Source of the DNA: Corynebacterium hansenii
GTDB lineage: Bacteria > Actinomycetota > Actinomycetes > Mycobacteriales > Mycobacteriaceae
DNA length: 64,000 bases
NCBI RefSeq assembly: GCF_030408795.1
Contig: NZ_CP047211.1
Span: forward strand, 2,666,001 to 2,730,000
Reading direction: 5' to 3'
The translations under genes and the position numbers were made by a program. The notes under the pieces were generated by a model that ran no database searches, had not been told where the DNA came from, and worked only from the letters and a program-made list of their open reading frames with translations. Positions within the stretch are counted from its first letter, which is position 1. Every line of letters starts with the position of its first letter. This document shows, in pieces, positions 1-7,771 of the stretch.

Positions 1-341
1 AGGGCCTGACCTTCGACGACATCGACTTCTTCGAGATCCACGAGGCCTTCGCGGCCACCGTGTGCTCCACGCTCAAGGCGTGGGAGGACGAGGAGTACTG
101 CCGCGAGAAGCTGGGCCTGGACGGCGCGCTGGGCTCGGTCCCGCGCGAGAAGCTCAACGTCAACGGCTCCTCGCTGGCCTGCGGCCACCCGTTCGCCGCG
201 ACCGGCGGCCGCATCGCCGCCACCCTGGCGAAGATGCTGCGCGCCAAGGCCGACGAGACCGGCGAGGTCGCCCGCGGCCTCATCTCCGTCTGCGCCGCAG
301 GCGGCCAGGGCGTCGTCGCCATCCTCGAGGCCCGTCCGTAA
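1..341 (+). CDS. fadA2: Acetyl-CoA C-acyltransferase (thiolase), C-terminal part
   Basis: Only the last 112 residues are in the window; the gene begins upstream and the first whole codon is at base 3. The piece carries the C-terminal thiolase signatures: HEAFAA (the NEAF-like substrate loop), NVNGSSLACGHPFAATGGR (the conserved GHP histidine block) and CAAGGQG (active-site cysteine loop near the C-terminus). Thiolases exchange CoA for an acyl group in the last step of beta-oxidation or run in reverse to form acetoacetyl-CoA. It ends 35 bases before a FabG4-like reductase, followed by a MaoC hydratase; mycobacteria carry the same trio (fadA2, fabG4, htdX), so a shared transcript and role in acyl-chain metabolism is likely. 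Family certain; exact substrate unknown. Confidence 0.9.
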   Translation, partial: GLTFDDIDFFEIHEAFAATVCSTLKAWEDEEYCREKLGLDGALGSVPREKLNVNGSSLACGHPFAATGGRIAATLAKMLRAKADETGEVARGLISVCAAGGQGVVAILEARP

Positions 342-376
342 CCCCCGCCGACACACACCACATAGGAGCATCTGAC

Positions 377-1729
377 ATGGCAGACAAGTACCAGGAACTC
401 GTCACCGGCGGTCCGCTCACGGGCGTCGCCAAGTCCCTCGGCCTTCCCCAGCCGCCGCACCTGCGCCGCCACAAGGCCGGCGAGCCGCTGCTGAAGAACG
501 ACAAGGTCCTCGTGACCGGCACCGGCGCGGACGCCGACGCCGTCGCCGAGCAGCTGGGCGAGTGGGGCCTCGGCGTCCGCCGCGACTCGGCCGCCGACGA
601 CAAGGTCGGCGCCATCGTGGTCGTCGTCACCGAGGCCACCCGCCCGAAGGATCTGCAGGAGCCGGTCCTCGCCGCCGCGAAACACCTGCGCAAGCTGGAC
701 AAGAACGGCCGCATCGTCTTCATCTCGCGCGCCAAGGCCGAGGCGGGCGCCGACATCGACGTCGCGCTCAACGCCGCCCGCGGCGGCGTCGAGGGCCTGG
801 TCCGCTCGATGGGCCACGAGGTCCGCGGCGGCTCCACCGCCAACGGCATCCTCATCCACGACGGCGTCGACGTCACCGCCCCGTCGGCGGTCGCCTCGCT
901 GCACTTCTTCCTCTCCCCCCGCTCGGCGTTCATTGACGGCCAGTTCCTCACCGTCTCCTCCTCAGCCGGCGAGATCCCCGCCGACTGGGACAAGCCGCTG
1001 GCCGGCAAGGTCGCCGCGATCACCGGCGCCGCCCGCGGCATCGGCGCGGCCATCGCCCGCCGCATGAAGGACGACGGCGCCGACGTCATCGTCATCGACG
1101 TGCCCCCGGCCGGCGACGCCCTGTCGAAGGTCGCCAACGAGCTCGGCGGCCTGGCCCTGCAGCTGGACATCACCGCCGAGGACGCCGGCAACCGCATCGC
1201 CGACGCCGCCCAGCAGCGCTACGGCAAGCTGGACATCGTGGTGCACAACGCCGGCATCACCCGCGACAAGCTGCTGTCGAACATGGACGAGGCCAAGTGG
1301 GGCTCCGTCATCGCCGTCAACATCGAGGCGCAGCTGACCATGAACGAGCAGCTGCTGGCGCACGAGGCGTTCCAGGGCTCCCCGCGCATCGCCACCATGT
1401 CGTCGACGTCGGGCATCGCGGGCAACCGCGGCCAGACCAACTACGCCACCTCCAAGGCCGGCGTGATCGGCATGGTCGAGGCCACCGCCGACCGCATCGC
1501 CAAGATGGGCGGCAACATCAACGCCGTCGCCCCGGGCTTCATCGAGACCGACATGACCGCGATGATCCCGTTCGCCACCCGCCAGGTCGCCCGCCGCCTG
1601 AACTCCCTGCAGCAGGGCGGCCAGCCGGGCGACGTCGCGCAGGCGATCGCGTTCCTGGTTTCCGACCGCGCCCTGGGCGTCAACGGCGAGGTTCTCCGCG
1701 TCTGCGGCCAGAACATCGTGGGCCAGTAG
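377..1729 (+). CDS. fabG4: 3-oxoacyl-[ACP/CoA] reductase, high-molecular-weight FabG4 type
   Basis: A 450-residue short-chain dehydrogenase, much longer than ordinary FabG (about 250). The N-terminal half (about 1-200) is a degenerate Rossmann-like domain; the C-terminal half (about 205-450) is a full SDR with the nucleotide loop TGAARGIG, the NAG motif (VHNAGITRDK), catalytic Ser in SSTSGIAG and YATSK (Tyr-x-x-x-Lys). This two-domain build is that of mycobacterial FabG4 (Rv0242c), an NADH-dependent ketoacyl reductase. The ATG at 377 has AGGAG at 364-368. It lies between a thiolase and a MaoC hydratase, which supply consecutive steps of the same cycle. Function as beta-ketoacyl reduction is well supported; whether ACP- or CoA-linked is not. 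Confidence 0.92.
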   Translation: MADKYQELVTGGPLTGVAKSLGLPQPPHLRRHKAGEPLLKNDKVLVTGTGADADAVAEQLGEWGLGVRRDSAADDKVGAIVVVVTEATRPKDLQEPVLAAAKHLRKLDKNGRIVFISRAKAEAGADIDVALNAARGGVEGLVRSMGHEVRGGSTANGILIHDGVDVTAPSAVASLHFFLSPRSAFIDGQFLTVSSSAGEIPADWDKPLAGKVAAITGAARGIGAAIARRMKDDGADVIVIDVPPAGDALSKVANELGGLALQLDITAEDAGNRIADAAQQRYGKLDIVVHNAGITRDKLLSNMDEAKWGSVIAVNIEAQLTMNEQLLAHEAFQGSPRIATMSSTSGIAGNRGQTNYATSKAGVIGMVEATADRIAKMGGNINAVAPGFIETDMTAMIPFATRQVARRLNSLQQGGQPGDVAQAIAFLVSDRALGVNGEVLRVCGQNIVGQ

Positions 1730-1739
1730 GGGGTTGGCA

Positions 1740-2669
1740 GTGACCGATCCGAACGCATCCATCCCCGCCAAGACCCTCCCGGCGGTGCCGTCGCTGGCCC
1801 CGCTGTACGCGAAGGCCGCGAAGGGCGGCAAGCGCACCAATCGCACGTCGAACCTGAAGACCCCGGCGCTGGCCGTCAAGGGAGTCACGGTCGAGGCGGC
1901 GCGCGACGAGGAGTTCCGCCGCGTCGCCGGTGCGCCGGCCGTGGACCATCTGGCCAACGGCGCCTTCTTCGGCCACGTCCACTCGCTGATCATGCCGCTG
2001 CAGATGGAGCTCATGGCCGCGGATGATTTCCCGCTGCCGATGATGGGGCTGATCCACACCTCGAACACCTACCGCCAGCTCAAGCCGGTGCCGGTGGGCT
2101 CGGAGGTCGACGTGGAGGTCCGCGTCGCCGGGTTCCGCGCGCACCGTTCGGGCACGGAGGTCGTGCACGAGGCGACCGTTTCCCGGGGCGGCGAGGTCCT
2201 GGTCGAGGAGACCTCGGTCTACCTGGCCAAGGGCAAGCGGCTTGACGACGTCGAGCCCCTCGCAGAGTCGGCCGGCGCGTCGAAGCGCCCGCAGTTCAGG
2301 GTGCCGGTCCCGACCGCGCAGTGGCGCGTCCCGGGCTCCATCGGCCGCACGTGGGCGAAGGTCTCCGGCGACTGGAACCCGATCCACGTCACCGGCCTGA
2401 CGGCGAAGGCGCTGGGCATGCCCGGCGTCGTGGCCCACGGCATGTACACCGCCTCGCGTGCGCTGGCGGAGTCGAACGTGCCGGGCGGCGCCCCGTTCGA
2501 GTTCCACATCGAGTTCGCGGCGCCGGTCATCGTCCCGGCGACGGTGATGGTCGCCATCACCCGCGCGGGCGAGGTCGTCGACGGCGAGGGCCGCGGCGGC
2601 ACCGACATCGTGGCGTGGGACCGCAAGAAGCGGCGCCCGCACTTCACGGGCAGCGTGCGCGACATCTAG
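1740..2669 (+). CDS. htdX: MaoC-family 3-hydroxyacyl-thioester dehydratase (HtdX-like)
   Basis: A 309-residue hotdog-fold protein. The C-terminal half has the hydratase-2 pattern: SGDWNPIHVTGLTAKALGMPG followed by VVAHGMYTASRAL, with the D..N..H catalytic arrangement; the N-terminal half is a second, degenerate hotdog. This corresponds to mycobacterial HtdX (Rv0241c), which sits beside fabG4 and fadA2 there too. GTG at 1740 is chosen because AGGGGG at 1728-1733 is placed six bases before it; an in-frame TTG at 1734 has no room for a ribosome site. It starts 10 bases after fabG4, so the three genes form an operon. Likely reaction: reversible dehydration of 3-hydroxyacyl thioesters. Its stop overlaps the convergent gene by four bases. 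Confidence 0.88.
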   Translation: MTDPNASIPAKTLPAVPSLAPLYAKAAKGGKRTNRTSNLKTPALAVKGVTVEAARDEEFRRVAGAPAVDHLANGAFFGHVHSLIMPLQMELMAADDFPLPMMGLIHTSNTYRQLKPVPVGSEVDVEVRVAGFRAHRSGTEVVHEATVSRGGEVLVEETSVYLAKGKRLDDVEPLAESAGASKRPQFRVPVPTAQWRVPGSIGRTWAKVSGDWNPIHVTGLTAKALGMPGVVAHGMYTASRALAESNVPGGAPFEFHIEFAAPVIVPATVMVAITRAGEVVDGEGRGGTDIVAWDRKKRRPHFTGSVRDI

Positions 2670-3787
2670 CCGATCGCGAACGCGCGGTATTCCTCGACGG
2701 CCTTTCCGATTCCGGGAAGGCCGTCGACCCATTCCCGGACCTCCACGGCCGGCCCGGCGGCCCGCGGTTTGGCCGACCACATGCCCGCGATGCGCCCGCC
2801 CGCGAGCACGGCCGGGCCGGGGCCGACCTCCTCGGCGTCGGCGGGGTCGAGCACCAGCGACCGGTCGCCGTAGCCCAGCAGGTACTCATCGAAGGCTGGC
2901 AACAGGCGGGCATTGCGCGGCGGCCGGGCCGACCCCGACGCGGCTTCCTCCGCCGAGGCCGCGGCCATGACGTGTTCCCGCCCCTCCACGTCGACCGCCG
3001 CCAATTCATCCCCGGCGTCCGCGATGCCCCGGCGCACCAGGGTGACGGGCAGCCCCGTCCACCAGGCGATGTCCGCGTCGGTCACGGGTCCGCGGGCGGT
3101 GGCGTGCCGCACGACCACCTCGCGCACGGCCTCCTCGCCCTCGAATCCGGCGCCGGCGGGCACCCACGCCCCGAACGCGGTGAACGTTTCCTTGCCGTTC
3201 ACCGGCGGCCCCTGCACCAGCACCCTCGCCTCGCACAGGTACCGGAGCATATGCGAGCCGCGGTTCTCGCCCGCGTCGATGCCGATCGTCGCCAGCAGGG
3301 CATGCACCCCGGCGCGGGTCAGCGCCACCGCACCGCTTGACGACGGCAACCGCACCGCTTCTTCGGCCGCCTCCTCGGGCAACCGCCCGGGATCGAGCGC
3401 GGCGTCGGCGACGAGGTCGCCGGAGCGGGTGACGTCGGCTGCCGTCAGGCCCAACGCCTCGCGGCGTTTCCCGATGCCGGACCACGCCCGGGGCGCGCAG
3501 AGCCGAGTCAGCCAGTCGACGTCCTCGGCCGCCATGATGTGGTGCGTCCCGCGCATCGGCCACGTGCGGATGAGAGCCCCGGATTCCAGCGCCGCCTCCA
3601 CGTCCGAGTACTTCGACGACCTGGTGCGCATGCCCACCGCCCACCGAGCCGCCTTCGCGTTCTGCCCCTGCAGCGCCAGCATGTGCCGCGCCACCGCGAC
3701 GGGATCGGCGGCGCGGTCCTTCGCGGTGAGCAACTGCGCGCGGCACCGGGCGGCGCGCGCGGCGACGGGGGTGAGCGAAACCATCAC
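2666..3787 (-). CDS. Winged-helix DNA-binding domain protein (HTH_42 / AlkZ-like family)
   Basis: A 373-residue protein resembling the HTH_42 (formerly DUF1006) family. Visible family marks are the N-terminal stretch RHMLALQGQNAKAARWAVG, followed by RTWPMRGTHHIMAAEDVDW (the conserved R-x-W-x-x-R-G-T-x-H pattern), and a C-terminal FDEYLLGYGDRS. Members with this fold include the AlkZ/YcaQ DNA glycosylases that unhook interstrand crosslinks, but many actinobacterial members are uncharacterised. The gene overlaps the downstream hydrolase start by four bases (ATG at 3787, hydrolase stop at 3784), so the two are co-transcribed. Family call is firm; DNA glycosylase activity is inference only. Confidence 0.75.
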   Translation of the reverse strand: MMVSLTPVAARAARCRAQLLTAKDRAADPVAVARHMLALQGQNAKAARWAVGMRTRSSKYSDVEAALESGALIRTWPMRGTHHIMAAEDVDWLTRLCAPRAWSGIGKRREALGLTAADVTRSGDLVADAALDPGRLPEEAAEEAVRLPSSSGAVALTRAGVHALLATIGIDAGENRGSHMLRYLCEARVLVQGPPVNGKETFTAFGAWVPAGAGFEGEEAVREVVVRHATARGPVTDADIAWWTGLPVTLVRRGIADAGDELAAVDVEGREHVMAAASAEEAASGSARPPRNARLLPAFDEYLLGYGDRSLVLDPADAEEVGPGPAVLAGGRIAGMWSAKPRAAGPAVEVREWVDGLPGIGKAVEEYRAFAIG

Positions 3788-4434
3788 GCCTCCAGCGCCG
3801 CCAGCGCCGCATCCCGTGCGGCGGGCACCTCGGTCACGCCGTCGGAGTACAGGAAGTGCTTCGCGCCCGGCACCACGACGGGGTCGACGCCCAACCGCTC
3901 CGCCAGAGCCTCGGAGAAGACCCGCGGCACGATGTGGTCGTCATCCGACATGATCACGGTGACCTTGCCCAACCGCGGCACCAGCGCCGGGGTGTCCACG
4001 CCATCGCCGAGGAACGGGTCGAGCTGGCTCAGCGCGCCGCGCTCTTCGGCCGTCCCCCGCTCCAGCTCATCGCCCTTGAGGTCGAAACCCGCGACGAGCA
4101 CGAGCCCGGCGAGGGCTTGATCGGGGTTGTCGGCCAGATGGCGCAGCGTCGTGAAGCAACCGAGCGAATGGGCGACGACCACGGCGCCGTCCAGGGATCC
4201 CGCCTGCTCCGCGAGCGCGGCGGCCCAGGCCCGCGGATCCGGGCGCGACGGCTCCGGCAGGGCGACGCGCGTGACGGGGAAGCCCGCGCCGACCAGTTCG
4301 CCGGCAAGCCACGGGAACCAGTGCTTGGCGGGATAGCCGTTGAAACCGTGGACGATGACGGCGCGGGGGCCGCCGGAAAAGGCGGGGACCCCGTCCGGGA
4401 GGTCCGTGACGGGGTCGTGTCGCATGTCGTTCAT
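3784..4434 (-). CDS. RBBP9/YdeN-family alpha/beta hydrolase
   Basis: A 216-residue serine-hydrolase-like protein. Motifs: oxyanion region IVHGFNGYPAKHWFPWL near residue 27, nucleophile elbow AHSLGC (degenerate GxSxG, as is usual in RBBP9/YdeN), acidic residue in SDDDHIVP and a final histidine in PGAKHFLYSDG. Length fits the family (about 190-220). The ATG at 4434 gives the natural N-terminus; further upstream the frame is arginine-rich and not protein-like. It precedes the HTH_42 gene and overlaps it by four bases. Substrate unknown; the family includes small esterases and proteins without demonstrated activity. Confidence 0.8.
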   Translation of the reverse strand: MNDMRHDPVTDLPDGVPAFSGGPRAVIVHGFNGYPAKHWFPWLAGELVGAGFPVTRVALPEPSRPDPRAWAAALAEQAGSLDGAVVVAHSLGCFTTLRHLADNPDQALAGLVLVAGFDLKGDELERGTAEERGALSQLDPFLGDGVDTPALVPRLGKVTVIMSDDDHIVPRVFSEALAERLGVDPVVVPGAKHFLYSDGVTEVPAARDAALAALEA

Positions 4435-4448
4435 GCCCGCGAGGGTAC

Positions 4449-5285
4449 TCAATCCCAGGCGGCTTCGTCCGGGTCGACGCCGTGGGCGCGGGCGTCGGCT
4501 TCGATGGCGGCGACCAGCCACTTCGTCGGCGCCTCGCCGCCGTAGGTCTCCTGGAAGCGGTCATCCGCCAGGTACATGCGGGCCAGGATCACCTGGCGGC
4601 CGAGGCCGCACTCGTAGTGGTTCTCCACGCCCGCGCGGTGCATGGCCGACACCTCGCGGCCGAGCTCCGAATCGGGGTCGGCGCCGTCGCGGACCGCGTC
4701 CGCCAGCTTCGCCCCCAGCGCTTCCTGGTCGGCGTACATCCGCGCCCACTCCTCCTCGGAGCGGTTCGCGTTCGCCGCCGCGGACTGCGCCCAGGCGTCG
4801 GTGCCGCCCCAGCGGGCCTCGGCCTCGTCGGCGAAGTCCTGCCGCCACCCGCCGCCGAACTTCTCGGCCGCGGCGCGGGCGTCCATCGTCTTTCCGTCGT
4901 TCATGTCGATCTCCTCGAGCATCTCGTCGACCACGCCGATCATCCGGCGCAGATGCGAGGCGCGTTCGGACAGCAGACGCCGCTGGCGCTCCAGGTGATC
5001 CCGGACGTCGCCGCCGCCGTCGACCAGCTCGCGGACCTCCGACAGCGGCAGCCCGACTTCCCGGTACACCAGGATCTGCTGCGCGCGCCGGACGTCGGCG
5101 TCGACGTAGAGCCGATGGCCGCCGAGCGTCCGCCACGACGGCACCAGCAGCCCGATGGACTCCCAATGCCGCAGCGTGCGCACGGTGACGCCGAGCAGGT
5201 CGGCGGTTTCGCCGATGGTCAGCTCGGTGCCGTCGCCGTCGTCGATGTCGTACTCGGGTCCGTCGCCGTATCCGTTGCCTCGCAT
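4449..5285 (-). CDS. MerR-family transcriptional regulator with TipAS effector domain
   Basis: A 278-residue TipA-like regulator. An acidic N-terminal tail (1-20) is followed by a MerR winged helix (about 21-90: LTIGETADLLGVTVRTLRHW...GHRLY), a coiled dimerisation helix (about 95-130) and a C-terminal TipAS-type all-helical domain with WARMYADQEALGAKLAD and the ending typical of these proteins. TipAL proteins of Streptomyces bind thiopeptides and activate by twisting a promoter with a 19-bp spacer; just such a promoter lies immediately upstream (5293-5323). The ATG falls a few bases after the predicted -10, suggesting a leaderless, autoregulated transcript. Effector unknown. Confidence 0.88.
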   Translation of the reverse strand: MRGNGYGDGPEYDIDDGDGTELTIGETADLLGVTVRTLRHWESIGLLVPSWRTLGGHRLYVDADVRRAQQILVYREVGLPLSEVRELVDGGGDVRDHLERQRRLLSERASHLRRMIGVVDEMLEEIDMNDGKTMDARAAAEKFGGGWRQDFADEAEARWGGTDAWAQSAAANANRSEEEWARMYADQEALGAKLADAVRDGADPDSELGREVSAMHRAGVENHYECGLGRQVILARMYLADDRFQETYGGEAPTKWLVAAIEADARAHGVDPDEAAWD

Positions 5286-5292
5286 GAACCGG

Positions 5293-5323
5293 ACTCAATC
5301 ACCTGACGTTGCGTCAGGTGCAA
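5293..5323 (-). promoter_or_regulatory. TipA/MerR-type promoter-operator with 19-bp spacer
   Basis: Read on the minus strand, TTGCAC (5323-5318) is followed by the 19-base spacer CTGACGCAACGTCAGGTGA and a weak -10 TTGAGT (5298-5293). The spacer region holds a perfect inverted repeat, CACCTGACG/CGTCAGGTG (5300-5308 and 5312-5320). The arrangement closely matches the Streptomyces tipA promoter (TTGCACCTCACGTCACGTGAGG, from memory). It overlaps the 3' end of the hypC-like gene at 5295-5540. Confidence 0.75.
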
Positions 5324-5540
5324 GCCCCAGTTCCGCGATCGCCTCCAGCGACGCCCGTGCGGAGGCCTCGTCGATGACGTCCATGGCGAACCCGTTCTGA
5401 ATGAGCACGTAGTCCCCCACCTGCGCCTCCGGCACGTAGGCCAGGCAGCATTCGCGGGCGGTGCCGCCGAAGTCGAGGTCCGCCATGGGCATGAGCCCCT
5501 CGCGGATGGCCAGGATCTTGCCCGGAACGCCAATGCACAT
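5295..5540 (-). CDS. hypC: HypC/HupF-type hydrogenase assembly chaperone (first copy)
   Basis: An 81-residue HypC/HybG/HupF-family protein beginning MCIGVPG, the invariant start that places a cysteine at position 2 for carrying the Fe(CN)2CO unit. VGDYVLIQNGFAMDVID is the family's second conserved block. A second HypC (18554-18823) sits with hypDE, so this one, directly downstream of a large-subunit-like gene, may be the specialised partner (HupF/HoxL role) rather than the general HypD partner. The gap to the upstream gene is one base, so they are co-transcribed. Family certain; the specialised role is inferred from position. Confidence 0.9.
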   Translation of the reverse strand: MCIGVPGKILAIREGLMPMADLDFGGTARECCLAYVPEAQVGDYVLIQNGFAMDVIDEASARASLEAIAELGLAPDATSGD

Positions 5541-5541
5541 G

Positions 5542-6750
5542 TCAGCGGTTTCCTTCCGTCTCTTCCTCCACCGTAACGCCCATCGCGCCCTCCGGCGCCG
5601 ACGTGCACGGCAGGCACGGGTCGGCCGCGCGGATCGCGCCCTCGGCCCAGGCCTCGCCGTCGCCCGCGGCGGCCAGCGACGCGCGCAGCATCCCGGCCAG
5701 CCAGCCCTCGTTCTGGGCGGTGGGCGTGAGAATGCGGCAGCCCGTCACCGTGCCGCCGGCATCGACCTCGTACTCGTGGGCGAGCAGGCCGCGCGGGCCG
5801 TCGACCACGCCGATGCCCCTGCCCGGCCCCATGCTTTGCGACGCCTCCGTCACCGGATCCGCCGCAGAACCCGACAGCGACCCGCACAGGCCGATCAGCG
5901 CGCGCACCGAATCGGCGAGGGTGTCCAGCTGCGCGCGGAAGGGATCGCCCGCGCCGCCGCGGAACCGCATCCGCGACATCGGGCCGACGCGGTACGGCCA
6001 CTTCTTCCCCGCCACGTCGATGACCGGCCGCGGGTCCGGCGCGCCGGGTCGGCTCTCGGTCACGCGGGCCGCCCACTCGGCGGCGGGAACGGTCTCGCGG
6101 ATGTTCGGGCCCATGAGCCCCACGTGGCCGCCCAGCGGATCGAGTTCTCCCCGGGCATCCACGACCGCGACGTCGAGCCCGTCGAACCTCTCCGCCGCAG
6201 AGCTCTCCGCGGATGGCACGGCGGCGATGAGGGACGCCAGGTCGTCGTCAAGCGCGGGAAGCTGCCCCGCGAGCTCGCCCAACGCCCCCGCATCGACGGG
6301 CACCCGCACCCCGCCGGGGACCGCGACGTCCGGGAAATGGCCCGGCGCGCCCGCCGCCGACATGGCCAGCTTGCCGAGCCGGCGCAGGCGCACCGCCAAC
6401 TCCCGGTCGCGGCCGATGAACCGCGACGCCAGGGAATCGAGCACGCTGCCGTGATGCAGCAGCAGCCGCTGATCCCGCACCGGCCGCGGCAGATCGCCCG
6501 GCGCGATGCCCGCCAGCGACTCCAGCGCCGCCACGCCCGCCAGGTGGTGGGCGACGGGGCAGATGCCGCAGAGCATCTTCACCAGATCCGGCACGCCCGC
6601 GACGTCCTTGCCCACCAGCATCGGATCCAGGCGCGGCAGGCCCGCGAGGTCGAAGCGCGCGTCGACGACCGCCCCGGCGGCGTCGCGGACGACCACGACC
6701 TTCGCCTCGAACGGGTCGACCAGCTGGTCCAGGTGGATGGTCTCGCTCAT
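5542..6750 (-). CDS. Hydrogenase large-subunit-like protein, probable HupK/HoxV-type assembly scaffold
   Basis: A 402-residue homologue of [NiFe]-hydrogenase large subunits. It keeps the first active-site pair as CGICPVAH (C61, C64, H68) but lacks the usual preceding Arg, and has a C-terminal DPCLPC (C379, C382) without the following His. Instead of a cleavable tail it ends in an acidic stretch. It is shorter than the true large subunit (580) and has no small subunit of its own. In Ralstonia and Rhizobium, HoxV/HupK is a large-subunit homologue that holds the Fe(CN)2CO cofactor with the HypC-like HoxL/HupF; here a HypC-like gene follows by one base. The scaffold role is an inference; a second, divergent hydrogenase subunit is the alternative. 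Confidence 0.65.
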   Translation of the reverse strand: MSETIHLDQLVDPFEAKVVVVRDAAGAVVDARFDLAGLPRLDPMLVGKDVAGVPDLVKMLCGICPVAHHLAGVAALESLAGIAPGDLPRPVRDQRLLLHHGSVLDSLASRFIGRDRELAVRLRRLGKLAMSAAGAPGHFPDVAVPGGVRVPVDAGALGELAGQLPALDDDLASLIAAVPSAESSAAERFDGLDVAVVDARGELDPLGGHVGLMGPNIRETVPAAEWAARVTESRPGAPDPRPVIDVAGKKWPYRVGPMSRMRFRGGAGDPFRAQLDTLADSVRALIGLCGSLSGSAADPVTEASQSMGPGRGIGVVDGPRGLLAHEYEVDAGGTVTGCRILTPTAQNEGWLAGMLRASLAAAGDGEAWAEGAIRAADPCLPCTSAPEGAMGVTVEEETEGNR

Positions 6751-6794
6751 GGGTTCACCGCTACCACAGACGGACTCCGTGCCACACTTGGGTC

Positions 6795-7139
6795 ATGCAT
6801 GAGTTGGGGCTCCTGTCGGGAGTGGTCGAGGTCATCGCCGGGGCGGCCGACGGCCGGCGCGTGCGACGCGTGGCCCTCGACGTGGGCTCCCGCGCCGGCG
6901 TCATCGAACACGCCCTGTACGCCGCGTGGCCGCTGGCCGCCGGAGGGACCGTATGCGAGGGCGCCGACCTGGAGGTCGTGGTCATCCCCGCCACCGTATG
7001 GTGCCCTGCGTGCGAGGCCGAACGGGAAATCGACGAGTTCTTCGCCCTCGCCTGCCCCGAATGCGGCGCGCCCACCGCCGACCTGCGGCGCGGGCGGGAA
7101 TTCGCCATCCGGGAAGTCGACGTCGACTCGGGGGCCTAG
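6795..7139 (+). CDS. hypA: HypA-like nickel metallochaperone (first copy)
   Basis: A 114-residue HypA family protein starting MHEL, the nickel-binding N-terminus, with an intact zinc site of two CxxC pairs (CPAC and CPEC, about residues 74-77 and 91-94). HypA delivers nickel with HypB to the large-subunit precursor. It is divergent from the scaffold-like gene (44 bases between starts) and convergent with the maturation protease, whose stop overlaps by four bases. A second HypA lies beside hypB at 12653-13000. The start is fixed by the MHE motif. Confidence 0.88.
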   Translation: MHELGLLSGVVEVIAGAADGRRVRRVALDVGSRAGVIEHALYAAWPLAAGGTVCEGADLEVVVIPATVWCPACEAEREIDEFFALACPECGAPTADLRRGREFAIREVDVDSGA

Positions 7140-7771
7140 CCGGACGCCCATCGCTCCAGGACCTCCGCCGCCGCATCGACTGCGGCGGGCAGCCCGGCCG
7201 CGACCTCCGGGGTCAGGCGCACCTCCAGCTCCGCGCTGGCGCACACCACCCCCACGACGCCGACGTGCTCGGGTTCGTGGCCCAGCAGGCGCGCGGTGGC
7301 CAGCAGATCGAGCAGGCCCACCTGATGCGGCGACAGCTTCGAGCTGAGCAGCCGCGGCACCTGGTCGCCCTCGAGCACCACGACGTCGCCGGGCTCCCCC
7401 GGGCCGGTCAGGCCATCGAGGACGAGCAGCTTGCGGGCCTCGCCGACGACGCCCACCAGCTCCAGGCCGGAGGTGCCGCCCTCGACGAAGGCGACGTCGC
7501 CGATCCGGCCGTCCGGGCCCGCCGCGATGTCGGTCGCGGTGGCCGTGGCGACGGTGACGTGGGACGGGACGCCCGGCGTCGCCGAGGCGCTGGCCAGCGG
7601 GACGAGGGAATCGACGTCGACGGCGGAGGGGGCGGGGGCTGAGTCCGTGTCCGAGTACGAACCGAAGCCCGCATACCGCGCCTTGAGCAGCCGGAGGATC
7701 TCCAGCCCCGCGGCGTCGTCGCCCATCACGGCATTGCCGACGCCGAGGACCGTGATCGCCGGGCCGCTCAC
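7136..7771 (-). CDS. hyaD: Hydrogenase maturation endopeptidase (HyaD/HupD family)
   Basis: A 211-residue peptidase that removes the C-terminal extension of the large subunit after nickel insertion. Motifs: GVGNAVMGDDAAG at the start with the Glu of LEIL, EGGTSGLEL, LVLDGL (Asp ligand) and KLSPHQVG (His ligand), matching the nickel-sensing Glu, Asp and His of HybD. Compared with typical members (about 160-190) it has an insertion of some 50 residues after the first helix, rich in Ser, Asp, Ala and Thr. GTG at 7771 overlaps the cytochrome b stop (GTGA), so translation is coupled. Confidence 0.88.
   Translation of the reverse strand: MSGPAITVLGVGNAVMGDDAAGLEILRLLKARYAGFGSYSDTDSAPAPSAVDVDSLVPLASASATPGVPSHVTVATATATDIAAGPDGRIGDVAFVEGGTSGLELVGVVGEARKLLVLDGLTGPGEPGDVVVLEGDQVPRLLSSKLSPHQVGLLDLLATARLLGHEPEHVGVVGVVCASAELEVRLTPEVAAGLPAAVDAAAEVLERWASG

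Noticed and set aside
280..1197. Long minus-strand open frame opposite fabG4
   Set aside because: Shadow of a high-GC coding gene; composition is Arg/Ser/Ala-rich and no motif is present, while the plus strand encodes a complete FabG4.
5831..5846. Near-copy of the recurrent 14-mer inside the large-subunit-like gene
   Set aside because: GCTTTGCGACGCCT differs by one base and encodes part of the protein, so it may be chance; not counted with the intergenic copies.
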